This document shows positions 16,297 to 23,548 of a stretch of DNA of 64,000 nt, piece by piece. The notes under the pieces are model-generated. The model made no database searches. It was not told the origin of the DNA and worked only from the letters and a program-made list of their open reading frames with translations. A program made the translations under genes and the position numbers. The first letter of the stretch is position 1; each line of letters begins with the position of its first letter. Source of the DNA: Nocardiopsis sp. NRRL B-16309 (lineage in GTDB: Bacteria; Actinomycetota; Actinomycetes; Streptosporangiales; Streptosporangiaceae). The stretch is taken from NCBI RefSeq assembly GCF_001279585.1, contig NZ_LGEC01000003.1, positions 1 through 64,000 of the forward strand, read 5' to 3'.

Positions 16297-16824
16297 GTGA
16301 GGCTCCGTACTGGAGCAGTTGCCTGCGTGATGGTGGCGGTGGCGGGTTGTACGCCTGCGGGAGAGGGGACTGCGCCTACTCCTGAACCCAGTGAGACCCC
16401 TGAGGAGACGGAGGCAGAGCCCTCTCCGGAGGAGGCCGCTCTCCTGGCCTATGAGTCCATGTGGGGTGTGCTCGTCGAGGAGTCCCGCAATTCCCACCCC
16501 GACTACTCCGAACTGGAGCAATATGCCCAGGGAGACGCGTTGGAGTTGGTCGAGCACGGGGTGGGAGCCGAAGCCGAGGAAGGCGTGGTCGCCCAAGGTG
16601 AACCCGTCTTCTCGCCCGACGTGGTGTCGGCCGAGGACACCCGCGTGGAGATCGAGGACTGCATGGACTCGACTGGGTGGCTCCGCGTGGATATCGAGAG
16701 CGGGGAACTCGTAGAGCCGTCTCCTGAGGAGCCCATTTTCCGCCAGATCGACGCAGGTGTGTCCTTCGATGGGCTCACCTGGAGGGTCTCCGAGCTGCGG
16801 ATCTGGGAAATCGGATCATGCTGA
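16297..16824 (+). CDS. predicted secreted lipoprotein
   Basis: A 175-residue lipoprotein. The signal sequence ends in a lipobox (VAVAGC, Cys ~18), followed by a Pro/Glu/Thr-rich linker and an acidic globular part with a DCMDSTGW segment and two further Cys. It should be anchored on the outer face of the membrane. The GTG start has GGAGG six bases upstream. It overlaps the following secreted-protein gene by seven bases and begins the run of genes leading to the Tad pilus operon, so it may serve that machinery. The domain family was not recognised. Confidence 0.75.
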   Translation: MRLRTGAVACVMVAVAGCTPAGEGTAPTPEPSETPEETEAEPSPEEAALLAYESMWGVLVEESRNSHPDYSELEQYAQGDALELVEHGVGAEAEEGVVAQGEPVFSPDVVSAEDTRVEIEDCMDSTGWLRVDIESGELVEPSPEEPIFRQIDAGVSFDGLTWRVSELRIWEIGSC

Positions 16825-17636
16825 AAAGCAGAATCGGATTCACGTTGGCGGTGATCGGCGGATGTGTCCTTCTCGTATCCGCTCCGACATGGGCCGACCC
16901 TGATTTCTTCTCCGGTCAGGCTGAATGCGGTTCGGGAGGAGGGCCGGGGTGTGATGTCAGTGCTGAGTCCGGCGGAGACAGCCCTGGAGCTTCGGCAGAA
17001 GGAGGAAGCCCGAGCAGCGGAGGTGATCCGGGTGGGACGGTCACCCAGGGAGTGGCAGGGGAACCGGCTTGCGAGAGCGACGAGGAGGTCCCCGTCGGGT
17101 GCTTGGCCCTGCCCCAAGCCGAGGACGGAGATGGTGAAGCGCCGGCTGAGGAGGTCGACTTCGAGGCTCTCGCCTACCAGGCATACGCCGGCTTCTCGCT
17201 GGGCGCGCCGCAGATCTCCTTGTCGCCCAGCGCTGAGGCCCCGGTGCTGGTTCAGGTGCCGGTGTGGATGTGGGTCGATGCCGACGACTGGGAAGCCGAG
17301 ACCGCCACAGCGTCCGTGCCAGGTGGCTCCGTCACGGTGACCGCTACGCCTTCCTCGGTCTCGTGGGACATGGGCGATGGCCAGAGCATTGACTGCGAAG
17401 GACCCGGTACCGCCTACGACCCGGGCGAGCACGACCCCGCTGCGGCCTCACCCGATTGCGGCCACACCTACACGTCCACGAGCGGCGGCTCCGTCGACGT
17501 GACGGCGTCGATGAGCTGGACCGTGGAATGGGAGACCTCCACAGGTGAAGGCGGAAGCCTCCCCGAACTGACGACGGCGACATCCACGGCGGTCCAGGTG
17601 GTGGAGTCCTCCAGCCTGGCCACCACAACGCGATGA
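16818..17636 (+). CDS. secreted protein with PKD-like domain, Tad-linked
   Basis: A 272-residue secreted protein. A Sec signal peptide (residues ~1-27, ending SAPTWA) is followed by a low-complexity Gly/Ser/Glu-rich linker with several Cys. The C-terminal ~110 residues look like a PKD/Ig-type beta domain (SVSWDMGDGQSIDCEGPG, then DCGHTYTSTSGG). Proteins of this layout are often encoded at the head of actinobacterial Tad loci. A role at the cell surface, perhaps at the pilus base, is inferred from position only. It overlaps the lipoprotein gene and precedes the CpaB-like gene by 26 bases. Confidence 0.7.
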   Translation: MLKSRIGFTLAVIGGCVLLVSAPTWADPDFFSGQAECGSGGGPGCDVSAESGGDSPGASAEGGSPSSGGDPGGTVTQGVAGEPACESDEEVPVGCLALPQAEDGDGEAPAEEVDFEALAYQAYAGFSLGAPQISLSPSAEAPVLVQVPVWMWVDADDWEAETATASVPGGSVTVTATPSSVSWDMGDGQSIDCEGPGTAYDPGEHDPAAASPDCGHTYTSTSGGSVDVTASMSWTVEWETSTGEGGSLPELTTATSTAVQVVESSSLATTTR

Positions 17637-17662
17637 AGAGGAGTTCACGATGAGGTTGTCCG

Positions 17663-18304
17663 ATGACAGCGACGGTCACTGACCGCGCCAGGCCGACTAC
17701 GTCGGTCCGGTTGGAGAACCGGCCCCGTCGGTGGCGGTGGGCACTGGGAGCCGTCGCACTGATGGCCGCGGGCGCGGCGGCCGTGGTGCTGGCGCTCGGG
17801 CAGTTGGACCAGCGGATGCCGGTGGTGGTCGCGGCCCAGGACCTCCCGGCGGGACACGTCATCACCGCCGCGGACCTGAGGGTGGTGGACCTCGCCGGAG
17901 CTGAGGCGCTGCCGGTCATTTCCGATGTGACCCTGGCAGTGGGAGCGACGACCACACTGCCGGTGACGGAAGGCGCGTTCCTCTCCGAGTCGGTCCTGGG
18001 CTCGGATGGCGAACAGTTGTCGGCGTCGGAAGCGGCGGTCGGGACGGTGCTCTCCCCGGCGCGTGTCCCGTCCTCGCTGAGGGCGGGCGGACAGGTGTCG
18101 GTGGTGCTGACGGGTGGCGACGCCGGCGCGAGCGCGGTGCCCGCACGTGTGCAGGATCTGACCCCGCTAGGTGATGATCCGGGCGCCGAAGTTCGGGTGG
18201 AGCTGGTGGTGGAGGCGTCGCAGGCCGCGCGGGTCGCTCGGGCGGCGGCCGAGGACGGCGTCTCCCTGGTCCAGGTGCCCCACCAGGACGGGGGTACATC
18301 ATGA
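17663..18304 (+). CDS. SAF-domain CpaB/RcpC-like pilus assembly protein
   Basis: A 213-residue membrane-anchored protein. One transmembrane helix (residues ~28-50, WALGAVALMAAGAAAVVLAL) is followed by a SAF domain (VVAAQDLPAGHVITAADLRV), as in CpaB/RcpC of Flp pilus systems, where it helps form or line the pilus channel at the cell envelope. Actinobacterial versions are shorter than the proteobacterial protein, and this one is of the short type. The stop overlaps the ATG of the CpaE-like gene. Confidence 0.8.
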   Translation: MTATVTDRARPTTSVRLENRPRRWRWALGAVALMAAGAAAVVLALGQLDQRMPVVVAAQDLPAGHVITAADLRVVDLAGAEALPVISDVTLAVGATTTLPVTEGAFLSESVLGSDGEQLSASEAAVGTVLSPARVPSSLRAGGQVSVVLTGGDAGASAVPARVQDLTPLGDDPGAEVRVELVVEASQAARVARAAAEDGVSLVQVPHQDGGTS

Positions 18305-19050
18305 CGAGCGTGGCGGTGTTCTCCCTGGCCGGCGCACCCGGCGTGACCACTTTGGCGATGGCGCTCGCCACCGCCTGGCCCATGGCCGAGCCCGTATGCG
18401 TGGTGGAGGCCGACCTGTCCGGTGGCGATATCGCTGCCTGGTGGCGCCTGCCGGTGTGGCCGGGACTGGTCGACCTCGCCGCGGCGAGCCGCAGCGGCCA
18501 GGACCAGGAGGACGGCGCGGTCGGAACACACACCCAAGTCCTGCCGGGCGGTCTGCGGGTCTGCGTCGCCCCCTCGACCGCGGACCGCACCGCCGGCGCG
18601 GTCGACCTACTGGCCCACAACCCCAAGGCCCTCACCGCCGCGAGCGGGACCACCGTCGTGGACCTGGGCCGCGTCGCCCCGCACTCTGCTGCCGCGGGCC
18701 TGCTCGAGTCCTGTGACAACGCCGTACTCGTCACCACAGGGGACATCGCCCAGCTCAAGCGGGTCAAGGACAGCGCCGCCGGCCTCTTCGTCAGCAGTCC
18801 GCGGGTGGGGCTGGTCGTCGTAGGCGGACGGGGCAGCACCAGGGAGATTTCCGCAGCCGTGGGCATGCCGGTGTGGGGCCATATCCCCACCGATCCCAAG
18901 GCCGCGGCTTTCCTCGCAGGCCAGGCCGAGGCTGTGCGCGTGGACCGCCGTCCACTTATCAAAGCGGCCCGCGACCTCGCCCGAGCCCTCCTGCGGCATG
19001 AAGAACCCTCCGCGGGCGTGCAGGCTGCACTTGTGGCGGAGACGCCATGA
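18301..19050 (+). CDS. CpaE/TadZ-like ParA-fold protein lacking Walker lysine
   Basis: A 249-residue MinD/ParA-fold protein of the CpaE/TadZ group, which places the pilus machine in the cell. The N-terminal strand and loop read VFSLAGAPGVTTLAMALA where a ParA would have KGGxGKT; both lysines are absent, so ATP hydrolysis is doubtful. Later features, ADLSGGDIAAWW and TTVVDLGRV, match switch-like positions. The gene overlaps its neighbours on both sides (ATGA) within the Tad operon. Degenerate nucleotide sites are known in TadZ proteins. Confidence 0.75.
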   Translation: MTSVAVFSLAGAPGVTTLAMALATAWPMAEPVCVVEADLSGGDIAAWWRLPVWPGLVDLAAASRSGQDQEDGAVGTHTQVLPGGLRVCVAPSTADRTAGAVDLLAHNPKALTAASGTTVVDLGRVAPHSAAAGLLESCDNAVLVTTGDIAQLKRVKDSAAGLFVSSPRVGLVVVGGRGSTREISAAVGMPVWGHIPTDPKAAAFLAGQAEAVRVDRRPLIKAARDLARALLRHEEPSAGVQAALVAETP

Positions 19051-20360
19051 CCCCTGAAGAGATCGCAGCCCGAGTCAGTGAGGTCACCGACGAGGTAACT
19101 CGACGCCTCAGCGATCTGACTGCCGTGACTGGAACGCAGACCAGCCAGGAGTACCAGGCTCTCGCCCGCCGGACGATCCGCCAGGTCCTGGACGAGGCCG
19201 CTGGCCGCGCGCTGGCCGGCGGGCGCGCGGTGCTTGATGGACGTACCGAGGAACTCGTGGCGCGCGGGGTGCTGGCTCGGGTGTGCGGTATCGGTCCACT
19301 CCAGGAGTTACTTGACGAAGACGAGATCGAGAACATCAACGTGACCGGTACGGCGGTGTGGGTGCGCTACGCGGACGGACAACGCGAACAGCGGCCCCCG
19401 ATCGTGGCGAGCTCTGAGGAGCTGGTGGCGCTGGTGCGCCGAATCGCCGCCGACTCCCCGGCGGGGGAGCGTCGCTTTGACCCCGCGGCACCTATCCTCG
19501 ACATGCCGCTGGCGGACGGTTCACGGCTGAACGCGATCATGGACGTGGCCCATGAGCCGGCAGTGTCGATTCGCCGCCATCGCTACCGCACGACCGGGCT
19601 CGGACAGCTACGCCGCCTGGGCACGCTGGACCGCACTCTCACCGACTTCCTCCAGGCCGCAGTGCGGGCCCGTCGTAACGTCGTCATCACCGGCGGCACC
19701 GGCGCGGGCAAGACCACCCTGCTGCGCGCGCTCGCGGCCGAGATACCCGCATCGGAGCGGCTGGTCACCATCGAGGACGTGCCCGAACTCGGTCTCGAAC
19801 GCGATCGGCAAGCTCATCCGGACGCGGTCGCGCTGCACGCCAGGCCTCCCAACACCGAGGGGCAGGGAGAGATCACGGTCGCGGACCTGGTTCGTGCTGC
19901 GCTGCGGATGTCCCCGGACCGGGTCATCGTCGGCGAGACCCGCGGTTCGGAGACGGTCCCCTTGTTGACCGCGATGTCGCAGGGCAACGACGGGTCGTTG
20001 ACCACCCTGCACGCAGCCTCATCCGATGGGGCGTTCACCAAGTTGGGTGCGTATGCGGCCTTGTCGGCCGAGCGGTTGCCCTTGGAGGCCACGGCCCTGC
20101 TGGTGGCCGCGGCCGTGCACCTGGTCGTGCACGTCTCAGCGACCCCGTCGGGGGAGCGGCGGGTGAGCAGTGTCCGCGAGGTGGTGGGCTGCGACGGCAC
20201 CCAGGTCGTGTCCAACGAGGTCTATCGATGGGAGGGGACCGGGCCGGTTCCGGTGGCGCCGCCCAGCCCGGACACCGCCCGAGCCCTCAGCGCGGCAGGC
20301 TTCGACACGGCACGCTTGATCGCTTCTCCCGGACCCGTGAACGGGAGGGTGCCGACATGA
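19047..20360 (+). CDS. tadA: TadA/CpaF pilus assembly ATPase
   Basis: A 437-residue type II/IV secretion ATPase that powers Flp pilus assembly at the inner face of the membrane. The Walker A motif GGTGAGKTTLL has its lysine at residue ~222. The Asp box (EDVPEL) follows, then a Walker B region (RMSPDRVIVGETRG) and the His box (GSLTTLHA). The N-terminal ~110 residues are the helical CpaF-type domain. The length is normal for CpaF. The gene overlaps the CpaE-like gene and the TadB gene by ATGA junctions. Confidence 0.93.
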   Translation: MTPEEIAARVSEVTDEVTRRLSDLTAVTGTQTSQEYQALARRTIRQVLDEAAGRALAGGRAVLDGRTEELVARGVLARVCGIGPLQELLDEDEIENINVTGTAVWVRYADGQREQRPPIVASSEELVALVRRIAADSPAGERRFDPAAPILDMPLADGSRLNAIMDVAHEPAVSIRRHRYRTTGLGQLRRLGTLDRTLTDFLQAAVRARRNVVITGGTGAGKTTLLRALAAEIPASERLVTIEDVPELGLERDRQAHPDAVALHARPPNTEGQGEITVADLVRAALRMSPDRVIVGETRGSETVPLLTAMSQGNDGSLTTLHAASSDGAFTKLGAYAALSAERLPLEATALLVAAAVHLVVHVSATPSGERRVSSVREVVGCDGTQVVSNEVYRWEGTGPVPVAPPSPDTARALSAAGFDTARLIASPGPVNGRVPT

Positions 20361-21220
20361 CATCGACCGCGACTCTCCTACTCGGCGCCGCTGGCGGTCT
20401 GCTGCTCGGAGCCGGTCTGTGGACCCTGTGCCTGATCGCAGTTCGGGCGACACGGTCGACTCCGCCGTGGGACCGGTCCCACCGGCTGACTCGCGAGCGG
20501 CTGCTGCACATCGGGGGAGTGGCCGCGGTGGGGATGCTGGTGTGGATCCTCACCGGATGGCCCGTTGCCGGGGTGCTGGCCGCGGCCGGGATGTGGTGGC
20601 TCCCCGGGCTGCTGGGTCCGGACCGTCACCACACGGAGCAGGTGGAGCGGATCGAGGCCGTCGCGTCATGGACCGAACAAGTCCGCGACCTCCTTGCTGG
20701 TGCGGCAGGGTTCCACCAGGCCATTATCACCACCGTGCCCATCGCCCCCGCACCCATCCGCGAGCATGTCGCCCACCTGGCCGAACAACTCCAACAGAAC
20801 GTTCCACCAGAGGAGGCCCTGGGTGCGTTCGCCGACCGGGTCGACGTGCCCACAGCCGACCTGGTCGTGGCCGCGCTCTCCAGCGCCGCGAGCCGCCATG
20901 CCGCCGACCTCGGCGCACTGCTGTCCAGCCTGTCGCTCTCGGCCCGCGACCAGGCCGCGATGTTGGTGCGCGTGGCCGCCACCCGCGCCCGGGTCCGCAC
21001 CTCCGCCCGCATCATCACCGCCACCACCCTGGCCATGGCCGTCGGCCTGGTCCTGATCAACGCCGACTACCTCGCCCCCTACAGCACCGGCACCGGCCAA
21101 CTCGTCCTGGTGCTGATCGGCGTGCTGTGGGCGGTGGCCCTGTCCTGGCTCGCCCGTCTGGCCCGTACCGATCTGGGACCCCGCGTCCTGGTCCGTGACC
21201 GTTCGGAGGTGCGGGTATGA
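20357..21220 (+). CDS. tadB: TadB-like type II secretion F-family membrane protein
   Basis: A 287-residue inner-membrane platform protein of the GspF/TadB family. Hydrophobic segments lie near residues 5-27, 55-80, 220-240 and 250-270, flanking the cytosolic helical GspF domain (AVASWTEQVRDLLAGAAGFH to RTSARIITATTLAMAVGLV). It is the partner of TadA and TadC in pilin extrusion. The start is the ATG overlapping the tadA stop; longer open frames upstream lie inside tadA. Confidence 0.88.
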   Translation: MTSTATLLLGAAGGLLLGAGLWTLCLIAVRATRSTPPWDRSHRLTRERLLHIGGVAAVGMLVWILTGWPVAGVLAAAGMWWLPGLLGPDRHHTEQVERIEAVASWTEQVRDLLAGAAGFHQAIITTVPIAPAPIREHVAHLAEQLQQNVPPEEALGAFADRVDVPTADLVVAALSSAASRHAADLGALLSSLSLSARDQAAMLVRVAATRARVRTSARIITATTLAMAVGLVLINADYLAPYSTGTGQLVLVLIGVLWAVALSWLARLARTDLGPRVLVRDRSEVRV

Positions 21221-22116
21221 GCGTGTTCGTGCTCGGCGCCCTGGGCGGAATCCTGATCGTGGCAGGAGTGTGGTGTGCGCTGTGGCCACGGCGGTCCCGT
21301 CCCTCCCTGGCCGACCTGCTCACCGACCCCTCACCGGTCGAAGCCCCCACCGCCGCACCGGAGACTCACCAGGTGGGGTGGTCGCGCCGACTCGGCGCGC
21401 CGGGTGTCCCCCTCCTCGCTGCCCTCGGGTTGCCGACTCGGCGCACTCGGCGTCGCTTGACCGCCTGCGAGCGCGACGTCCCGGGCTACCTCGCGCAGAA
21501 GGCCGCCATGGCCATCGTCGGCCTCGCGCTACCACCTGTGCTCGGCATGCTGCTCACCACCCTCGGGGCCGGTCTGCCTCCCCTGTTCACACTCCTGGCC
21601 TGGGCCGTCTTCGCGGTCGTGCTGTGGATGGCACCGGACCTGGAGGTCCGCGACCAGGCCCGGGAACGCTCCGAGACCATGCGTCACACCCTGTCCGCGG
21701 TGTGCGACCTCGTCGTCATCGCCCTGGCCGGCGGCGCCGGAGTCACCGGTGCACTGGACGACGCCACCCGCACCAGCCACACCTGGGCCATGGAACGCAT
21801 CCGCACCGCACTGCGTACCGCCGCCATCCGCCACGAACCCACTTGGACCGCGTTGGAGGACCTGGGCGATCGCTACGACGTGGTCACCGCCACCGAACTC
21901 GCCGCCTCCCTGCGGCTGGCCGGCGCTGATGGAGCCCGGGTGCGCGCCAGCCTCGCGGCCAAGGCCGCGTCCTTGCGTACGCAACACCTCGCCCACCTGG
22001 ACGCCGAAGCCCAGTCCGCGACCGAGCGCATGAGCCTGCCGGTCGTACTCCTCTTCGCGGGCTTCGTCGTCCTGATCGGCTACCCCGCACTCCACCTGAT
22101 CCTCACCGGGCTATGA
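21217..22116 (+). CDS. tadC: TadC-like type II secretion F-family membrane protein
   Basis: A 299-residue membrane protein, the second GspF-type platform subunit. Segments near residues 2-22, 95-130 and 275-299 are hydrophobic. Between them lies the GspF core with LSAVCDLVVIALAGGAGVTG and LRLAGADGARVRASLAAKA. It ends with a transmembrane helix (LPVVLLFAGFVVLIGYPALH). The start overlaps the tadB stop. The adjacent small prepilin gene begins 23 bases downstream. Confidence 0.88.
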   Translation: MSVFVLGALGGILIVAGVWCALWPRRSRPSLADLLTDPSPVEAPTAAPETHQVGWSRRLGAPGVPLLAALGLPTRRTRRRLTACERDVPGYLAQKAAMAIVGLALPPVLGMLLTTLGAGLPPLFTLLAWAVFAVVLWMAPDLEVRDQARERSETMRHTLSAVCDLVVIALAGGAGVTGALDDATRTSHTWAMERIRTALRTAAIRHEPTWTALEDLGDRYDVVTATELAASLRLAGADGARVRASLAAKAASLRTQHLAHLDAEAQSATERMSLPVVLLFAGFVVLIGYPALHLILTGL

Positions 22117-22139
22117 GTCCGCACTGCTTGGAGGAAGAG

Positions 22140-22307
22140 ATGCTCATCCGTCTTCGCACCCTGCTCCGCACCCGCTGGGGAGACGACAGCGGCTACTCGA
22201 CCGAGGCGGTCGCGGTGATCGCGACCCTGGTCATCCTCGCCCTCGGCGCCTTGGCCCTGATCTCCGAGACCGTGCTGGAATGGGCCGGATCCATCAGCCT
22301 GGGCTGA
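22140..22307 (+). CDS. small Flp-type prepilin
   Basis: A 55-residue single-helix protein with a short basic N-terminus, a type IV prepilin-like processing site (DDSG then YSTEAVAVIATL) and one hydrophobic helix, matching the size and layout of Flp major pilins in actinobacterial Tad loci. The start is the ATG at 22140, preceded by GGAGGAAG; an upstream in-frame ATG at 22113 has no ribosome site. No prepilin peptidase gene was found in the window, so processing must rely on one elsewhere. Confidence 0.75.
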   Translation: MLIRLRTLLRTRWGDDSGYSTEAVAVIATLVILALGALALISETVLEWAGSISLG

Positions 22308-22310
22308 ACC

Positions 22311-22718
22311 ATGAGACGACTCCTCCTATCCCAGACCGACCGCGCCAGCGACCGCGGGAGCGTGGAACTCACCGTCGCCACCCCGCTGATGCTGCTGCTC
22401 ATCGTGCTCGTGGTCCAACTCGCCCTATGGGCCCATGCCAGCCAGGTCGTTCAGACCATCGCCCACCACGCCCTCGCCGAAACCAGGACCCTTGACGCCA
22501 CCGAGGACACCGGGCACGCCCGCGCGGACGAGGTCGCCGAACAGCTCCGAGGAAACCTGCTCCACGACCTCGACATCAGTGTGACTCGCACCGACAGCAC
22601 CGCCACCGTCCAGATCAGCGCTCAGGTACCCACGATGATCCCCGGCCTGGACTGGCCCGTCCACACGTCCCAGTCGGGACCCGTGGAACACCACACCCCA
22701 CAGACCGGAACACCATGA
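22311..22718 (+). CDS. TadE-like pseudopilin
   Basis: A 135-residue TadE-family protein. The N-terminal motif RGSVELTVATPLMLLLIVLV is the TadE prepilin-like signal, continuing into a transmembrane helix and a globular domain outside the membrane (residues ~50-135). TadE/TadF-type minor pilins are needed for pilus assembly in other bacteria. The gene starts three bases after the prepilin stop and overlaps the next TadE-like gene. Confidence 0.82.
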   Translation: MRRLLLSQTDRASDRGSVELTVATPLMLLLIVLVVQLALWAHASQVVQTIAHHALAETRTLDATEDTGHARADEVAEQLRGNLLHDLDISVTRTDSTATVQISAQVPTMIPGLDWPVHTSQSGPVEHHTPQTGTP

Positions 22719-23134
22719 ACCGCCGGAGGAGCGACGACCGTGGGGCGGCCTCAGCCGAGCTGGCCCTCCTCACACCGCTCCTGGTCATGATTGCCCTGTT
22801 GGTCCTGCTCGCCTACCGGATCGTCGCGGCCGACACGGCCGCCGACGCAGCCGCCCACGCCGCCGCACGAGCCGCCACTCTGGAACGCACCACGACCGCT
22901 GCGCAGACTGCGGCCGAGGCCGCAGTAGCGGACACGGTGCGTACGCACGGCTTCGCCTGCGCCACCCACGACCTGGACCTGGACACAGGCGGCCTCACTC
23001 CCGGCACCACGGTGACCGCGACGTTCACCTGTCACGCCGACCTGGCCGACCTCTCCGGCCTCGGCCTGCCCGGAACTCGCTCACTCCATGGCAGCGCCGC
23101 CTCCGTCGTCGACACCTACCGGGGCACCTCATGA
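22715..23134 (+). CDS. second TadE-like pseudopilin
   Basis: A 139-residue TadE-type protein with the signal DRGAASAELALLTPLLVMIA, one transmembrane helix, an Ala/Thr-rich coiled helix (AADTAADAAAHAAARAATLE) and a C-terminal beta-rich part with two Cys (FACATHDL and FTCHADL) that could form a disulfide. It is one of three minor-pilin-like genes in tandem, overlapping both neighbours by ATGA. Confidence 0.82.
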   Translation: MNRRRSDDRGAASAELALLTPLLVMIALLVLLAYRIVAADTAADAAAHAAARAATLERTTTAAQTAAEAAVADTVRTHGFACATHDLDLDTGGLTPGTTVTATFTCHADLADLSGLGLPGTRSLHGSAASVVDTYRGTS

Positions 23135-23541
23135 CCCGTATCAGCCGCCTGGACGACCGCGGACAGGCCACCGCCTTCCTCATCGTCATGAGCACCCTGC
23201 TGCTGCTCCTGGTCGCGTTCGTCTTCGACGCCGGCTCCGCCCTCGGTGAGCGCAACCGTGCATTGTCCATCGCCCAGGAAGCCGCCCGTTCCGGGGCCCA
23301 GCAGATCGACCTGGTTGCCTACCGCGACGACGGGACCGTCGCCCTGGACCCGGCCGCCGCAACCACGGCCGCACGCGCATACCTAACCGGTGCCGGAGTG
23401 CACGGCACCGCGAGCGTGGACGGCGACGTCGTCACCGTCACCGCGCGGATCACCTACTCCTTCCAACTCCTGCCCCTGGCTGACCGAACCGCGTCCGGGA
23501 CCGCCAGCGCAACCCCCGTCACCGACCCCGCCACGCCGTGA
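23131..23541 (+). CDS. TadG-like / Rv3654c-like pilus-associated protein
   Basis: A 136-residue protein with the TadG-type N-terminus DRGQATAFLIVMSTLLLLLV, a transmembrane helix and a small exported domain (residues ~45-136) with ITYSFQLLPLAD near its end. The full TadG von Willebrand domain is missing, as is usual for the short actinobacterial members of this group. It overlaps the previous gene and lies seven bases before the OmpA-BTAD gene. Confidence 0.75.
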   Translation: MTRISRLDDRGQATAFLIVMSTLLLLLVAFVFDAGSALGERNRALSIAQEAARSGAQQIDLVAYRDDGTVALDPAAATTAARAYLTGAGVHGTASVDGDVVTVTARITYSFQLLPLADRTASGTASATPVTDPATP

Positions 23542-23548
23542 GGCTTCC

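Noticed and set aside
18301..19050. CpaE-like gene as a plasmid-partition parA
   Set aside because: It lacks the Walker lysines, has no parB or centromere-like repeats beside it, and overlaps Tad genes on both sides.
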